Source: Papiliotrema nemorosa (lineage: Eukaryota > Basidiomycota > Tremellomycetes > Tremellales > Rhynchogastremaceae). From it: a stretch of 64,000 nucleotides of DNA. Below are positions 1 through 10,637 of the stretch, in pieces. The notes under the pieces were generated by a model that saw only the letters and a list, made by a program, of their open reading frames with translations, did no database searches and was not told the origin of the DNA. Every line of letters starts with the position of its first letter. Position 1 is the stretch's first letter. The position numbers were made by a program, and so were the translations under genes. The stretch is from contig JASKOT010000011.1 of NCBI GenBank assembly GCA_032158125.1, forward strand, positions 414,858 through 478,857. Reading direction: 5' to 3'.

Positions 1-1173
1 CTGATTTTGTCTATTCTCGCTCGATTTAGCGACTTGTTGCTCGATTGATGCGACCTGGTCATTTGAGGATCGCAATGTACCTTCGGCATGGTTGTGGGGA
101 GCGATCACCAATGGTGAACTTGCTCCGAGTCGACTCGTCGTGGTGTTCGGGGCTTGGATGCGGATGGGGTCAGCCAAAAGTATACGACCCTCATTGTCTT
201 GCTCGACCATCTTCACCACGTATTCTTGCTTCTCTTGCACATCATTTTTTGGGGCCCATTCAGGGGCGGAAGAGCCTACGTGAGGAGAGGTCGTTTTTGC
301 CGCAAAGCTGTGGTCAGGTATCTCTGATGGTACTGTCGAACCCGGGTCTTCCGTTACCTCCCCCAACCCCTCTTCCACTTCGGGTGCATCGCGCTGGATC
401 GCAGCCACTAGAGTGGCAGGTTGTTCCTTCGCAAGGACCTCCGGGACTGTGGCGTCCGAATTCGCGCCGGACTGTCGATGGGCGTCCTGAAGCTCATCAA
501 GATCGCAGACAGCTTCTGCTCGGTGCTCAGGATTCGTATCCGAGGGCTGATTTTGCGTCTTGACATCGTCATCGATACCTTTGCGCCCTTCCTTCGGCTC
601 CTCTTGTAGATCATGCTGAGCAGTCGTGGTATGGTCGCCTTGCGGTGGTAGACTGGTTTCGTCCGCACCTTTTCCTGCCTCGTCGCTTGTGGGAACTGAG
701 CAATCCAGCGGAATATCAGGAGAGGTCAGCCTGGAAGGTGGTGGAGTCAATTCACCATCCCAGGCAGGAATCTCCACTACGATCTTGACTTGAGCTTTCT
801 CTCTCTTCTTAGCCTTCGAATCGTCTTTGGCAACACGAGCTTTCTTCTTGGCGGGCTGCTTGTCATCCGCTGGCTTGAAATCAAACTTTCTCTTGAGTTC
901 AGATACCTTTTCCGCCTCTCGTTGTGTCGCTGACGATCGGCCACGGCCTTGATACGTCTTGTCGGTCGGGTCATCTTCTTCGCTACTACTGCTCGAGTTG
1001 ATTTCTTCTCGTGAAGCCTTGACAGGATTCTCTTGAAGCTGAAGTCTCGTACTGAACCGTTCTCCCGGGATATATTGCGTGGTCGACTTGCTCGACTGTC
1101 GTTTCTGGGTAGGGTGGCGTCTTGCGGCTGCTGCTTTTGGAGCTTGGATGGAGCGAGACCGTGTCATGACCAT
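1..1173 (-). CDS. Hypothetical disordered, charged protein, N-terminal part (runs off left edge)
   Basis: On the minus strand one frame stays open from an ATG at 1173 to the window edge, about 391 codons without a stop. A second in-frame ATG lies at 1167. The protein starts basic and Ser-rich (MVMTRSRSIQAPKAAAARR), has an acidic Ser/Glu patch near residue 55, then a Lys-rich stretch near residues 85-120 (KRKFDFKP, AKKKARVAK) that looks like a nuclear localisation signal. The rest is low-complexity and rich in Glu, Pro, Asp and Ser. I recognise no catalytic domain, and the C-terminus lies outside the window. Plus-strand open frames here look like its shadows. A nuclear, possibly chromatin-associated role is inferred only from composition. 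The gene is divergent from the next one. Confidence 0.65.
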   Translation of the reverse strand, partial: MVMTRSRSIQAPKAAAARRHPTQKRQSSKSTTQYIPGERFSTRLQLQENPVKASREEINSSSSSEEDDPTDKTYQGRGRSSATQREAEKVSELKRKFDFKPADDKQPAKKKARVAKDDSKAKKREKAQVKIVVEIPAWDGELTPPPSRLTSPDIPLDCSVPTSDEAGKGADETSLPPQGDHTTTAQHDLQEEPKEGRKGIDDDVKTQNQPSDTNPEHRAEAVCDLDELQDAHRQSGANSDATVPEVLAKEQPATLVAAIQRDAPEVEEGLGEVTEDPGSTVPSEIPDHSFAAKTTSPHVGSSAPEWAPKNDVQEKQEYVVKMVEQDNEGRILLADPIRIQAPNTTTSRLGASSPLVIAPHNHAEGTLRSSNDQVASIEQQVAKSSENRQNQ

Positions 1174-1689
1174 ACTGTGCAGGGTGTTGACGAGGTTCGA
1201 TCGAGAGTAGCAAGAATACGCAAGATGATCAAGAAGCAAAGGGGAATTGGAGTGGAACAGAGGGAAGAAGGACAAGTTGCCGGCGAGGACGAAGGTGGAA
1301 AACAGATCATTAACTCAGATATTTACTACACGTTTAGCGCTCGGACCTCTCTCAGGGTGTCACCTGAAGTGGTTCTCAGTGTCATCGACGCCCTCGTCAG
1401 TATCAATCAGGAATTCATACGCTCGGTTCCATGTCTTAAAGCGTGGGATCGAACTCCATGCCTAGCGCCACGTCCACTCGCTCGCCACTTTGGATTGGGA
1501 AACCTCAAACTGGAAAGCCATTGAAGGGGCCATCATGATCCTTTGACCTGCTGTGCCTTCCTTCGACTCTGTACGATAAATATTTGATGCCGAAGTACCA
1601 CCTCACATGATGAACAGGACGTCCTGCAGGCTTAGTTCACTGTTTAGCCCCTTGCGTCATCACGTACGAGTCCACATAGCTCGCCAATC
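1174..1689. promoter_or_regulatory. Divergent intergenic region
   Basis: About 516 bases separate the start of the left-edge minus-strand gene from the first member of the tandem family on the plus strand, so promoters of both should lie here. I see no clear operator or repeat. The minus-strand frame of the left gene stays open for some distance upstream of its ATG, so a slightly longer N-terminus is possible. Confidence 0.4.
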
Positions 1690-2862
1690 ATGGAGGATGT
1701 GCACGAGGAAGCTCTCAGTGTAGGGTCGCCCAAACGTTTCATGCGTCGTCTATCTGATCCAGGCTCGTTATTGCATAAGAGTGCAGCTTCCATCGGAGGC
1801 TCGACAGGCTCAACACTGGGAGGTGGTGGCACTATGTGGGGCGAGCAGGGTGACGAGGAGAATACCGAAAGCTCGTCAACAGATAGCAAGCTCGACGAGA
1901 CTCTGACGGGACATTTGCCATTGCTGACGGCGGCTGAATCTACCGAGAGCCAAGCCCAACCCACTGGGGTCGGACCCATCGAGCACACCGGTGATCAGCC
2001 AAGATCGGTCTTGAGCTCCTCCCTGTCCAAGACAAGGAGAACCAAACAGAAGGTTTCATTTGCCCCCCGGAATTTCCATCTCATGCAGTCCATCCGAGAT
2101 CAGTTTTCGACAGAAGTGATATCAGACTTTCCAAAATTGACACCACGAAAGAAAAGTCTTCAAGAGACTCTTACATCCGTCAGGAGCCTGTCAAGTGATG
2201 ACGTCTATATGAAAGAGCATATCAGGATTGATTTGGAAGCGTGGAGCAAATTCGGACAGGCGGTGCTGCTTCAAGCAGTACCGGAGGACAGTGTCAATAC
2301 GGTAGTAATGGAATTACAACATGCTATGAGCGCCTTCGAACAAGCAGCAAGTCTGTCGACTGTCGTGTCCGGTACTAGTCGGCGGCCTGATACTTGTGAG
2401 CCTCGATCTGCTTATGATGCCCCTGTTCCACACTCATATTCAGCCCGACAGCTGTCCGACCAGGAGGTAAAAAGTCTTCTAGACAAGGCAGTCGAGCTCA
2501 CTGAGAAGAGCGATGTTGCGGATCGAGTCAAAGAAAGTTTGGGGGCGTTGTTGGAGACCATCGCAAACTCAGATTCCGAGACCCTGCCCTCATTATATCG
2601 CACTCTCGATTCGAAGACTAAGACCGCCTACGACCCCATTGGGCCGCGACGAAAGTCCGAGCCTAAGCGCACAGCCAAGGACGAGTCGGGACTCGAATAT
2701 CGTTCAGCGACAGAGGGCCGTCTGGTTGCATCAGAAGAGGAGGAACACCGGACTGAAACCGGGAGGCTGGAGGATGAGCCACCGATGCTTATGTCGAATA
2801 TGTATGGATCGAAAGACTTTGGAGGTGGCAGTTTCGGTTCTTCTGGGTATCGCGACCTTTGA
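1690..2862 (+). CDS. Tandem-family protein, copy 1 (unknown function)
   Basis: A single exon of 390 codons. The N-terminal 110 residues are Ser/Gly/Thr-rich and probably disordered. A conserved block follows: KVSFAPRNFHLMQSIRD near 120-140, then an alpha-helical core near 180-235 containing HIRIDLEAWSKFGQAVLL and a second helical segment near 258-310 (LSDQEVKSLLDKAVELTEK). The C-terminus is charged and ends with a Gly/Ser tail. The same blocks recur in the two genes directly downstream, which shows a local tandem family. No signal peptide, membrane span or known domain is visible. The ATG at 1690 is the first of the frame. The function is unknown to me; a helical protein-interaction module is the most I would infer. 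Confidence 0.75.
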   Translation: MEDVHEEALSVGSPKRFMRRLSDPGSLLHKSAASIGGSTGSTLGGGGTMWGEQGDEENTESSSTDSKLDETLTGHLPLLTAAESTESQAQPTGVGPIEHTGDQPRSVLSSSLSKTRRTKQKVSFAPRNFHLMQSIRDQFSTEVISDFPKLTPRKKSLQETLTSVRSLSSDDVYMKEHIRIDLEAWSKFGQAVLLQAVPEDSVNTVVMELQHAMSAFEQAASLSTVVSGTSRRPDTCEPRSAYDAPVPHSYSARQLSDQEVKSLLDKAVELTEKSDVADRVKESLGALLETIANSDSETLPSLYRTLDSKTKTAYDPIGPRRKSEPKRTAKDESGLEYRSATEGRLVASEEEEHRTETGRLEDEPPMLMSNMYGSKDFGGGSFGSSGYRDL

Positions 2863-3193
2863 CACCGAGTGTGGTCACTATAATGCTACCACGGTATGGT
2901 TAATGCCTTCGATCATTGACATCAATAGCATTGTGCATTGGAGAAGCATTTTCAGCTAACCAATCCGGCAAAAGTATGAAGACAGTCATTCCCTGCCTGA
3001 TCGCTGCACGTCCTACAGCTTGAGTGTGGCAATCCTACAATATGTAGATGAGTCATCACCTTTGATATTCTCCCCATGGGGTCCGATCTCCTACCTTTGA
3101 CAAGGCAGAGCAGGTGTATCATTGCCCGCTGAGATATATCTATCTTTCCCTCTACATCATTTGACATTGCGACTGACTCACAAGCTAAGCAAG
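2863..3193. other. Intergenic spacer between tandem copies 1 and 2
   Basis: 331 bases between the stop of copy 1 and the ATG of copy 2. It holds the 3' end of one gene and the promoter of the next. I see no open frame of interest and no repeat. Confidence 0.5.
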
Positions 3194-4358
3194 ATGCAGT
3201 CCGAAATGGGGAATGATGGCCGACCTCGACCGAGACGTCTGTCCTACTCCAGTACGTCAAGACACTTTGATCTTGATTCCACCAAGAGTGCTCCCAGTAC
3301 TGCTTCGTCGAGCGAGGCCGTCTGGGGCAACGTATCGTGGCCGAGAAGAACGGCCATCGAAGTAATTTCGATGGAGCCGTCCACATCGAGCGACATTTTC
3401 AACGAATTGCGTAAAAGTAGGGAAAGGGCCGAATGGAAGTCTCCCTCAATCCCCGATGTGGGAGAAGATAACGGTGACACCGAGGACAATCATACAACTG
3501 CCGAAGGGCAAGAGGATGAAAGTGTCGAAGATGCCGCAGACGAGACTGGAATGGCATCGTTCCCACCCATCAGATACGATGGCAAAAAACCACAATCTAT
3601 CATCCGCTCTGATGGATTCTCAGGAGGTCCAAAGTGGGAAGCTGGATGCCGAGTTGTCTCCTTCGAGTCTCTGGCTGCTTCCGACATCCAGGCTGTCAGA
3701 GACACTTTGCCGTCTGAGATCCAGCTGGATTTACCTGAGCAGAACGTAGAAATGGAACAGAAACTGAAGACTTTATTTAATAGACAACGCCGCTGCACTT
3801 GTGGAGGAAGATCTTACTGTCGATAAGCAGACTCGGACGGACCTACAATTGTGGATACGCTTCGGAAATGAGATTCTGAAAAGCCCAATTCCATCAGATA
3901 CTTTACAACTGACACTTACCGGGCTTGCATTGAGCATGAGAGCCTTGCGGAAAATGAACCTGCCTGAGGGAAAAATAGACCTGCTCACCACGGAGCAAAT
4001 TGATGACTTGCTCAAACGAACTCGGTGGATGCTCGGTAGCAAGGATTGTGATGACAGAATGAGAAGACATTTGAAGAGATCCATGGAGCGGGTCCAAGAT
4101 CCTGCGCGGAGGGCAGACGATCCACTTCTCCCGTCTTTGCAGCTCTTGTGGAAACGGACGATGCGTGACGCTGAGCTCACGGTAAGGGACATGGAGCGGG
4201 AGCGAGGTAGGTAACTTCAACACTCTGTGCTACGTACTGACAATTCAGACGCAAGAAGGGAGAAAGAGCAACGGCTGAGCGAGGCTCGAAGCTCCAGAGC
4301 GGTCTGGCGACGAGATCCCTTCGAGTACTCGTCGTCGGCACGACGGTATGGCCGATGA
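3194..4358 (+). CDS. Tandem-family protein, copy 2 (unknown function)
   Basis: Second copy of the family. Exon 1 begins at ATG 3194 (MQSEMGNDGRPRPRRLSY) and carries the block RVVSFESLAASDIQAVRD, which aligns with copy 1. The frame then changes. A 61-nt intron at 3746-3806 (GTAGAA...GAG) restores it and leads into KQTRTDLQLWIRFGNEIL, the counterpart of copy 1's core helix. That acceptor is weak, so a frameshift is the alternative reading. A second intron at 4207-4248 (GTAGGT...GACAATTCAG) leads to a basic, charged end finishing at TGA 4356-4358. The second helical segment is LLTTEQIDDLLKRTRWMLG. About 353 residues in this model. Function unknown. Confidence 0.65.
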
Positions 4359-4807
4359 GTTGTGCATGAGACACACACACAACGCACAACATGCATACAC
4401 GAGGAGAAGACATGGATAGTCCTTTCGATACGAAGGCGAGACCGCTATGGGCGAGATTCCATGTATCCTCTCCGTTGCTGCGTCTCAGGATCATTTCCGC
4501 CACGGTGACTGTTGTAACATTGGTCATGGGCTTCGGAAGGCGGGTAGCAGTTTCACATAATCTAAAATGTTCGCAATGTCATGTCCTGAGGCGACGCAAG
4601 GCGCTCTTGGCCGTCATTGGGTTTCCGAACGGTGACGACCTTTCAACTCCAACCCCTTGATGTCGGAGGTCGAATTTCCGTCAAAGACTTCTTTCTCAAG
4701 TACGTTGTCGCTTCTTTTTGTCTAGTATGACCCATACGTATTGGCACCGCCAGATCCTTCTCTTCTTTGCAGCATCTCACTCGTTCGCATACCCACTGTG
4801 TCCCAGA
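4359..4807. other. Intergenic spacer between tandem copies 2 and 3
   Basis: 449 bases. The last 100 bases are rich in C and T, as expected for a 5' leader. An in-frame ATG at 4726 would lengthen copy 3 by 27 residues, but the sequence there looks like leader rather than protein. Nothing else is supported. Confidence 0.45.
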
Positions 4808-5875
4808 ATGAGTTCTGATCATTCTCGCAAACCGCCTTTGGCAATTCGATCGCCAAGCGCGCTTCCCCCTGTTTTGACTCTAGCAGATGGCCAGAGCAAA
4901 AGGTTGAATCATGAGGCTGTCTCTTTCGTCTCTATGGCGGAAGTTGATAAAGAGCCTGTCGAGAAGTCAGAACAAGTTCAGGTCACTGAGGAGAGCACGA
5001 TCGAGGATGTCGAGGAAGGATTGAGCGAGGACGCTTCGAGCGTGAGAAAGGGTAAACGACCCATGCAGTTTACAGGCGATACCGGCGATTTGGACACATT
5101 ACCGGTCACTGATCCGCATACCTTGTCAAGGGTCGAGGCTGGCTCATCAAGTCGAAGAGAGGAAGGTCATAGGGATCTCCTTTTCTACGCGATCGAGGAA
5201 GCGACCAATCTTCTGACAGCCACGGAGAAGCAGCTTGCCCCACAGGAGAGAACTGCCTTGCAAACCTACATCTCAGCCGGAAATTCCGTTTTTTTGAACA
5301 AGGAGGTCAAAGAGTACTCGTTGCGATACAAGGATCTCGAGAACGCCATGGCACAATATCGAAGAAGTCTGCATACAGCTCAGGGAGGGTCAGAGAGTGA
5401 GACTATCTTCACCTAGATCGACGGTGCCGAACGGACGCTGATGGACGCAGACATGTTCTATCTGTCAGATTTGATCACTCAAGGCAAGAATTACCGAGAT
5501 AACGGTAATTGGGATCTAACCAAAACGGAACATGAAGATCTTAGAAACGACCTCGTTTTGGCCATAGAGTTTGCGCACGATGTACGAACGGGAAAAGACG
5601 TGGAACAAGAGACCATCACCTTATTCGAGGGTTCCCTGAGAAAGGCGATCGAGGCAGTCATCAAGGCTGGGATTACTGATGCACCAGTACCGGCGATGCC
5701 CTCAGAAGAGGGAGCCACCTCTGGGCTTCATACGGGCGTTGATACGGGTTATACTTCTGCCTACCCCTCCCGATCTCATTGGAAAGATGTGGAAACCAAG
5801 CAAGAGCGGAGATTATGGAAGCTCATGCGCTATCACTCAGCGGATTTGGGAGGTGATGCTTTTGACCTTCTTTAA
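4808..5875 (+). CDS. Tandem-family protein, copy 3 (unknown function)
   Basis: Third and most diverged copy. The ATG at 4808 opens MSSDHSRKPPLAIRSPSA. Exon 1 ends at 5396. The intron at 5397-5450 (54 nt, GTGAGA donor, GCTGAT branch, GCAG acceptor) removes an in-frame TAG. Exon 2 runs to the stop at 5873-5875, giving about 337 residues. The core helix ERTALQTYISAGNSVF and the following helix ending ENAMAQYRRSL match the Asp-Leu...Trp/Tyr...Phe/Ala-Gly pattern of copies 1 and 2. The second segment is longer here (NMFYLSDLITQGKNYRD and onward). No catalytic motif or membrane span is visible. The gene order suggests two successive tandem duplications followed by strong divergence. Confidence 0.72.
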
Positions 5876-6364
5876 AGAGACGTATTCGAACACTGTGAAT
5901 AGCTCTGAGATTGCGATATATACTGTACATAGGAGGATGGGGCGACGATTACAGTGTGCTCGAGATGTCGATGATATAGATGTCGAGGGCTTTGACCTGA
6001 TCCTGCACTCGGTGGTGAGGGGTAATCGACATCTGCGACAACACCGTCACCTGGCAACCATCCACTCGACCTCCTCTCTGTCTCTCGGTGCCGCTTCGTC
6101 TTGACCACAACGCATCAGTCTCCAGTCTCCAGTCTCCAGTCTCCAGTCATGCATCTCCTAGATCCCAAAATACGCTCAAGTACGACTGCATATTTAATCA
6201 TGCTTTTCACTCGGGATTCAATTCTCGTAGACGTCAGGCGAGTCGATTTGGTTCTGAGAACCCCGTCTTACAGCTCTCTGGAGAGCTCTTATAGCTCATA
6301 TCGGTCACGCTGGCGTGAACAAGCCATCTCAAAACCGTCACCTTAGATCGAAAAGTGTAGCGGT
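5876..6364. other. Intergenic region upstream of the tetraspanin gene
   Basis: 489 bases between tandem copy 3 and the tetraspanin ATG. It contains the heptamer repeat listed separately and no convincing gene. Confidence 0.45.
6116..6148. repeat. Heptanucleotide tandem repeat, about 4.7 copies
   Basis: The unit CAGTCTC is repeated without error for 33 bases. It lies about 220 bases upstream of the tetraspanin ATG and is a candidate length-variable site. Confidence 0.85.
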
Positions 6365-7320
6365 ATGCGGAAACTTTACCTCGTTTGGGGCTTTCTGGAC
6401 CTCTGTCTCCTCGCGGCCGGTGTTCTCTGCGTCACCGTGAGTGTTCTGTACATGTCCTCGAAGGACCGTCTTATCCTCGATCTCATACTCCAACGAATCG
6501 ACTTCAAATGTACGTCCGATTACCAATCATCAGCCGTGACCTAGCGGCCACCACGCCGTGTAGTGCCAGCTGACTTCAAGTGGGAGTTTTACTGGGCAGC
6601 ACATACATTCTCGCAACACTGCTTTCCGTCCCTTCGATATTGCAGCCCAAAGATCGACCCGTTCTTCTCAAGGTGCTGAATATATTGCTTATCTGTCTCT
6701 CAATATTCACCCTCGCTGTAAGTGTGGATTTCTCTTACACCGACGGGCTGACCAAATAGGTTGGAACGGTATTCTGGCTGTTCTCTTTACGTCAACTCGA
6801 TACCTTCAGCCAAATTTGGAAAGCGCAATCTGCCGATATGCAAGCTGCAATCCAAGACAAGGCGAGTCTACATCCTCAACCATCTGTGGAAAGTCATGTT
6901 TCAGTGGGCATCGTGCTGAGAGGCAGTTTTCATGTTGCGGTTATTGGAATGGGACCACAGCGGGTCTGTATGGTGCTGTCCAAGGGTTTTGCGCCGATAT
7001 GAGGTCCGCCGCCATCGCCCCTGGATGCCAATCTGCTAGTGCGTACATATGACAAATGAGTGTCAGTGACATACCGTGGGGCTGAGCGAAAGTCACCAGT
7101 GCCAAATCGCCCGGAAGTGACTTCACACTCGAGAATGTGTTCAGCTCAATATACGGGTTCGAAGCCATCATCATCATGTTCTTTCTAGCTACAGTGTGCG
7201 TCATCAAAGAGGTCCGTTTGTCGTCATTTCGAATTTTCGAGTCTAATTGACGATCAGAGAGAGGTGGAAGTCCGTTTCGCTCGTATCGACGAAAAACGTG
7301 GTGGAGGGGGATTTGTGTGA
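6365..7320 (+). CDS. Tetraspanin family membrane protein
   Basis: Six exons: 6365-6509, 6581-6717, 6760-6861, 6927-7038, 7093-7211, 7258-7320, giving 225 residues, a normal tetraspanin length. Four hydrophobic spans are visible: residues about 3-30 (LYLVWGFLDLCLLAAGVLC), LGVLLGSTYILATLLSVP, LKVLNILLICLSIFTLAVG, and near the end YGFEAIIIMFFLATVCVI. The large extracellular loop carries the diagnostic CCG motif (KFSCCGYWNGTT) plus later cysteines (FCADM, APGCQ). Intron 3 at 6862-6926 starts GCGAGT, not GT; this reading is required to place the CCG motif in frame. The protein should organise membrane microdomains at the plasma membrane. The family is certain; the orthologous group is not. Confidence 0.88.
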
Positions 7321-7492
7321 GGCAGGCAGATGGACCGGTCCAAGAGATATCAGAATGCATTTACTACCTGCACTAGACGGTCATAAGAGAGACAGGGACA
7401 GAAAACAGTACGTTACAACACCGATCAGCTTTCGAAAATCAAACCTCGTCAGGCCAAAAGCAGACTACAAGGGGAAACCAAAAAACACCGAC

Positions 7493-10400
7493 CTAGTCCC
7501 AGGACCCATCCAGACCCAGTTCTCCGCCACCCATCTGGTTCACAAACGTTGTCAGGTCAAATTCCTCCTCCATATCACCAAAAAGACCCATCATCTGACC
7601 TGTCGAAGGGCGAGGAGCCTCTGCCAGAGGCTGGACCTGCAGCTGATAAGTTGGTGCAGGCATGTCCACATCCATTGTCAATGGATTGTACGACTGCAAA
7701 GGTGAATTCTCGCTACCAAAGGAGCCCGGCGAGAAAGCGAATCGGGTAGCGTTCATGACCCAAGGGACTGGGTACCCATCGTTCTGTTGCAGCGGCGCGG
7801 AGAAGGACATTGGTGCCTTCTGAGCGAAGTCGATCAGCGTCGACCAATCCGCTGAAGGTGTGAGGGGTGGTAAGGCTGCCGGAGGAGCCTGTACTGCGCC
7901 GGCGCTGCCATTCATGTTTGCCATTGGAATCAGACTTCCAGTCGAGTCATAATGAATGGGCTCAGCCAAAGTCGCCGATGTCGCAATGGAGCCGGGCGAT
8001 TGTGGAGAAGAATTATTGATGGGCTCGCGTGACGGCGAGTTGTTCCCAACAGGACTCGTTTTTGTCGAATGAGGACTGCTGGTGACGCGGCGAAGCTTGG
8101 ACGGAGAATTTAGGTGACTCAGGTCATCGTCGTTGTCCGGTTCATATTTGAGCGACAGACTTGGCGATCCGTTTCCCGCATCGACAAGTGCCTCATTGGC
8201 TCGTCGCCGAAGTCGAAGTAGAATAGGCAAACCTTTCTTCGCGCGGCATCCAGCTCTGGCGACAGCAGCAATGTCGCAAACAATAGTCATTCCATGTAAA
8301 GCTGGGGAAGCGAAGGCGCATGCAGGCGAGCGTATGGTGATCGCAGCGCTGTTGTTTAAGCTCGGCCACTTATCGAGTGACTTACAGGCAGACAGACGCT
8401 GTGAATGCATGAAACCAGAAAAACCACCATCGAGCAATAAGGGAAGGATGATAGATTACGAGTTGTTGAACCAGCTGAACGATCTCCTGCGCGCTCTCGT
8501 ACAGCGCTATGAAGTTGTCACCGAATTTTCCAGTCGAGGGGTCTTCAGGCTTATCGCCGAGTGCTCGAGCGAAGAATGGGCGATTGAGAAGAAGTCGGCA
8601 TTGCGCCACAAGCAGGCGGATACCCAGGCGATGAATGATCTGGCGTCAGGCAAACTCGGGACACAAATCCATGCATACCAGGTGCGGATGGATGTTTGCA
8701 TCGAGAGGGAGCGACTGGATTGGGACTCTGGGCATCAGTGTGTCTGGGACCGATCTCTTGACTGCTAGGTCAGCGGGAAGCCTGCGATAGAAACAGCGCC
8801 GTACATTCCCTGAACTCTCTGTCCAGACTTTGTACTTGTTGTACCGATACAGACGCAGTCTGGGTTTGCTAATTGTCAGCCTTATGTCACGCTTCAGGAT
8901 TTCCTGGTACGTAGAACGTACCACATCGATGACTCTCTCCATCATCGAAATCAAGCGATACTTTGCTCGATGGTCTGTGAGATCAGATTGATAGTCAGCG
9001 GCGCTCAACTCACATCCGTCAGTATCCGCAGAGAAACCAGACGAAGGATCTGGATACTGTGTATCGGCAGCTTTGTTGCTTGTGGCACAAGGTCTGAGGG
9101 TCAGTGCTATCGTTGCAAAACACACAGACTCACCTGCCGAAACATAATGCTTGAAGACGGTCATATGTCTTCATAAGCTTAGTTGATGCAGGGAACTCAC
9201 GATAATCTCCCACCAGACCTGCCGTCGCTCTGCAATCTCGTAAGGCGACAGTCCGAACGCCGAGCCATCCCTATGCAAGCCGAGCTGGATTGAGCGTTGA
9301 GTAGAGCCCGAACTCACACTTTGCGCGACCTTGACGGCGATCCCCAAAATAGGCCAGAACGTCTCTCCGCCGTCACCACTCTTGTCGTTGAGAGCATATG
9401 TCCCACAAAGATGCAGAGCCTGGACAGTAGCCGGACTAGCATGCTCCAGTCCCACTGCATTCATACAGGCTCGTCCTAGGGCAAACAGCTCTTCGCCTCG
9501 CGGAGCGACTTGGTTCAGCAATATCTCGATTACTAACTCACAAGGCGGTCTGCCGAGGTCGAAAATCACTCCAATCGCCATGATGAAGTATACACAGGCG
9601 ATCTTGTGTGCGTTTATAGGTGCTTCCGGGTCATATGCGGCGAGGAGATGATCTGTATCGAACATAGGTCGAGGTAGGATTTGATACCTTGCATCAGCAG
9701 AGTCCGGCCGTTGTTTACTCTGTTTCACTCACATCCAGTTGACATTTTCCCAATAAGTCTCAACAAGCATCCGACCCTCATCTTCCCAGCGGGGTAGATG
9801 GTTTCGCAGCTGGTCTGAGCCCATTTTTGGGCCGCCCAAGCCTAGAGCATCCAGCATTCCTGGCGGTTGTCGCGCATTAAATGTGGCCACGATGGCTGAA
9901 GTGGGAGGAGTCACAAGGCCTGTGTTCCCAAGAGGCGCTTCCGGGCCAGGCCCATTGTCCTCTGCCCGCAGATACTCGCTACCGGCAAAGCTGCCCACGA
10001 AGCGCGCCTCTCCCTCTCCTGTGATTGTCAATGTACCCAGACCGCCATCGAAAGACTCGTCCTCTTCGAGCAGGGTCTCAACTTTAGGTGCGACTGAACC
10101 TTTCCGACGTTCTCGATCCTGCGAGGAGAAGAGGTATGGTGATGCAAGGAGTGGATGAGGGTCATCGCTTGATTGAGCATGAGCTTTGGCCAGTGCGACC
10201 TCTAGCTGAGAGATGCGTTGGTGCAACTAGTGATGAGTGTGATCCCGAAGTCGTGCTCACTTCTTCTGTATCGGCCAAGATGAGTCTGCCTTCGTCAGTA
10301 TGTCACCGCAGAAGCCTCGCGACCGGCTCACCTCTTGCCTTTACCGGTGGTCATCTGTCCAGTTGGGCAGATCTGCGCGCAACCCCTCTTCTCGCCTGAG

Positions 10401-10637
10401 GATGAGCTTCGTCCACTTGGATAGTGAAAAGAGATCCAGCTTACATGATTGACACGGCCATGTTCGCGAGCACTTGAGCTTGAGACTGCCAGATTAGCCT
10501 TCGATCCCCCCTCTATCTCACCGTTTGCACTCCGCACAGCTAAAGCTCTGCCTTCCGACTTTGCCCTTTGTACTGTCGGGCGTGGAAAGGGCAGGAGTAT
10601 TTTCTGTTAGGTTGAGGGGGATCGGGGGTGGTCGCAT
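7493..10637 (-). CDS. Zn2Cys6 transcription factor with fungal-specific regulatory domain (minus-strand member of a divergent pair)
   Basis: Minus strand, at least twelve exons. ATG at 10637 opens MRPPPIPLNLTENTPALS. The zinc cluster is assembled over three exons: CAECKRLKLKC, then SRTWPCQSC, then EKRGCAQIC, split by introns at 10486-10521 and 10396-10444. A dimerisation helix follows (ELHQRISQLEVALAKA). The middle-homology region is clear, with a 33-nt intron (9285-9317) between VKVAQS and LGLHRDGSAFGLSPYEI, then RRQVWWEI, YDRLQALCFGRP and NRPFFARAL. The C-terminus (7493-8200) is disordered and ends with an acidic, hydrophobic segment, EEEFDLTTFVNQM, that may be an activation domain. It should act in the nucleus as a DNA-binding regulator; its targets are unknown. 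Confidence 0.85.

Noticed and set aside
1033..1524. Plus-strand 163-codon frame
   Set aside because: It overlaps the N-terminal coding part of the minus-strand gene, which has the more protein-like composition, and shows no family resemblance or splice support.
1440..1530. Possible tRNA on the minus strand (GTTCGATCC B-box-like motif with an upstream TGGC..AGTGG)
   Set aside because: The box spacing is too short and the T-stem does not pair, so it cannot fold as a tRNA.
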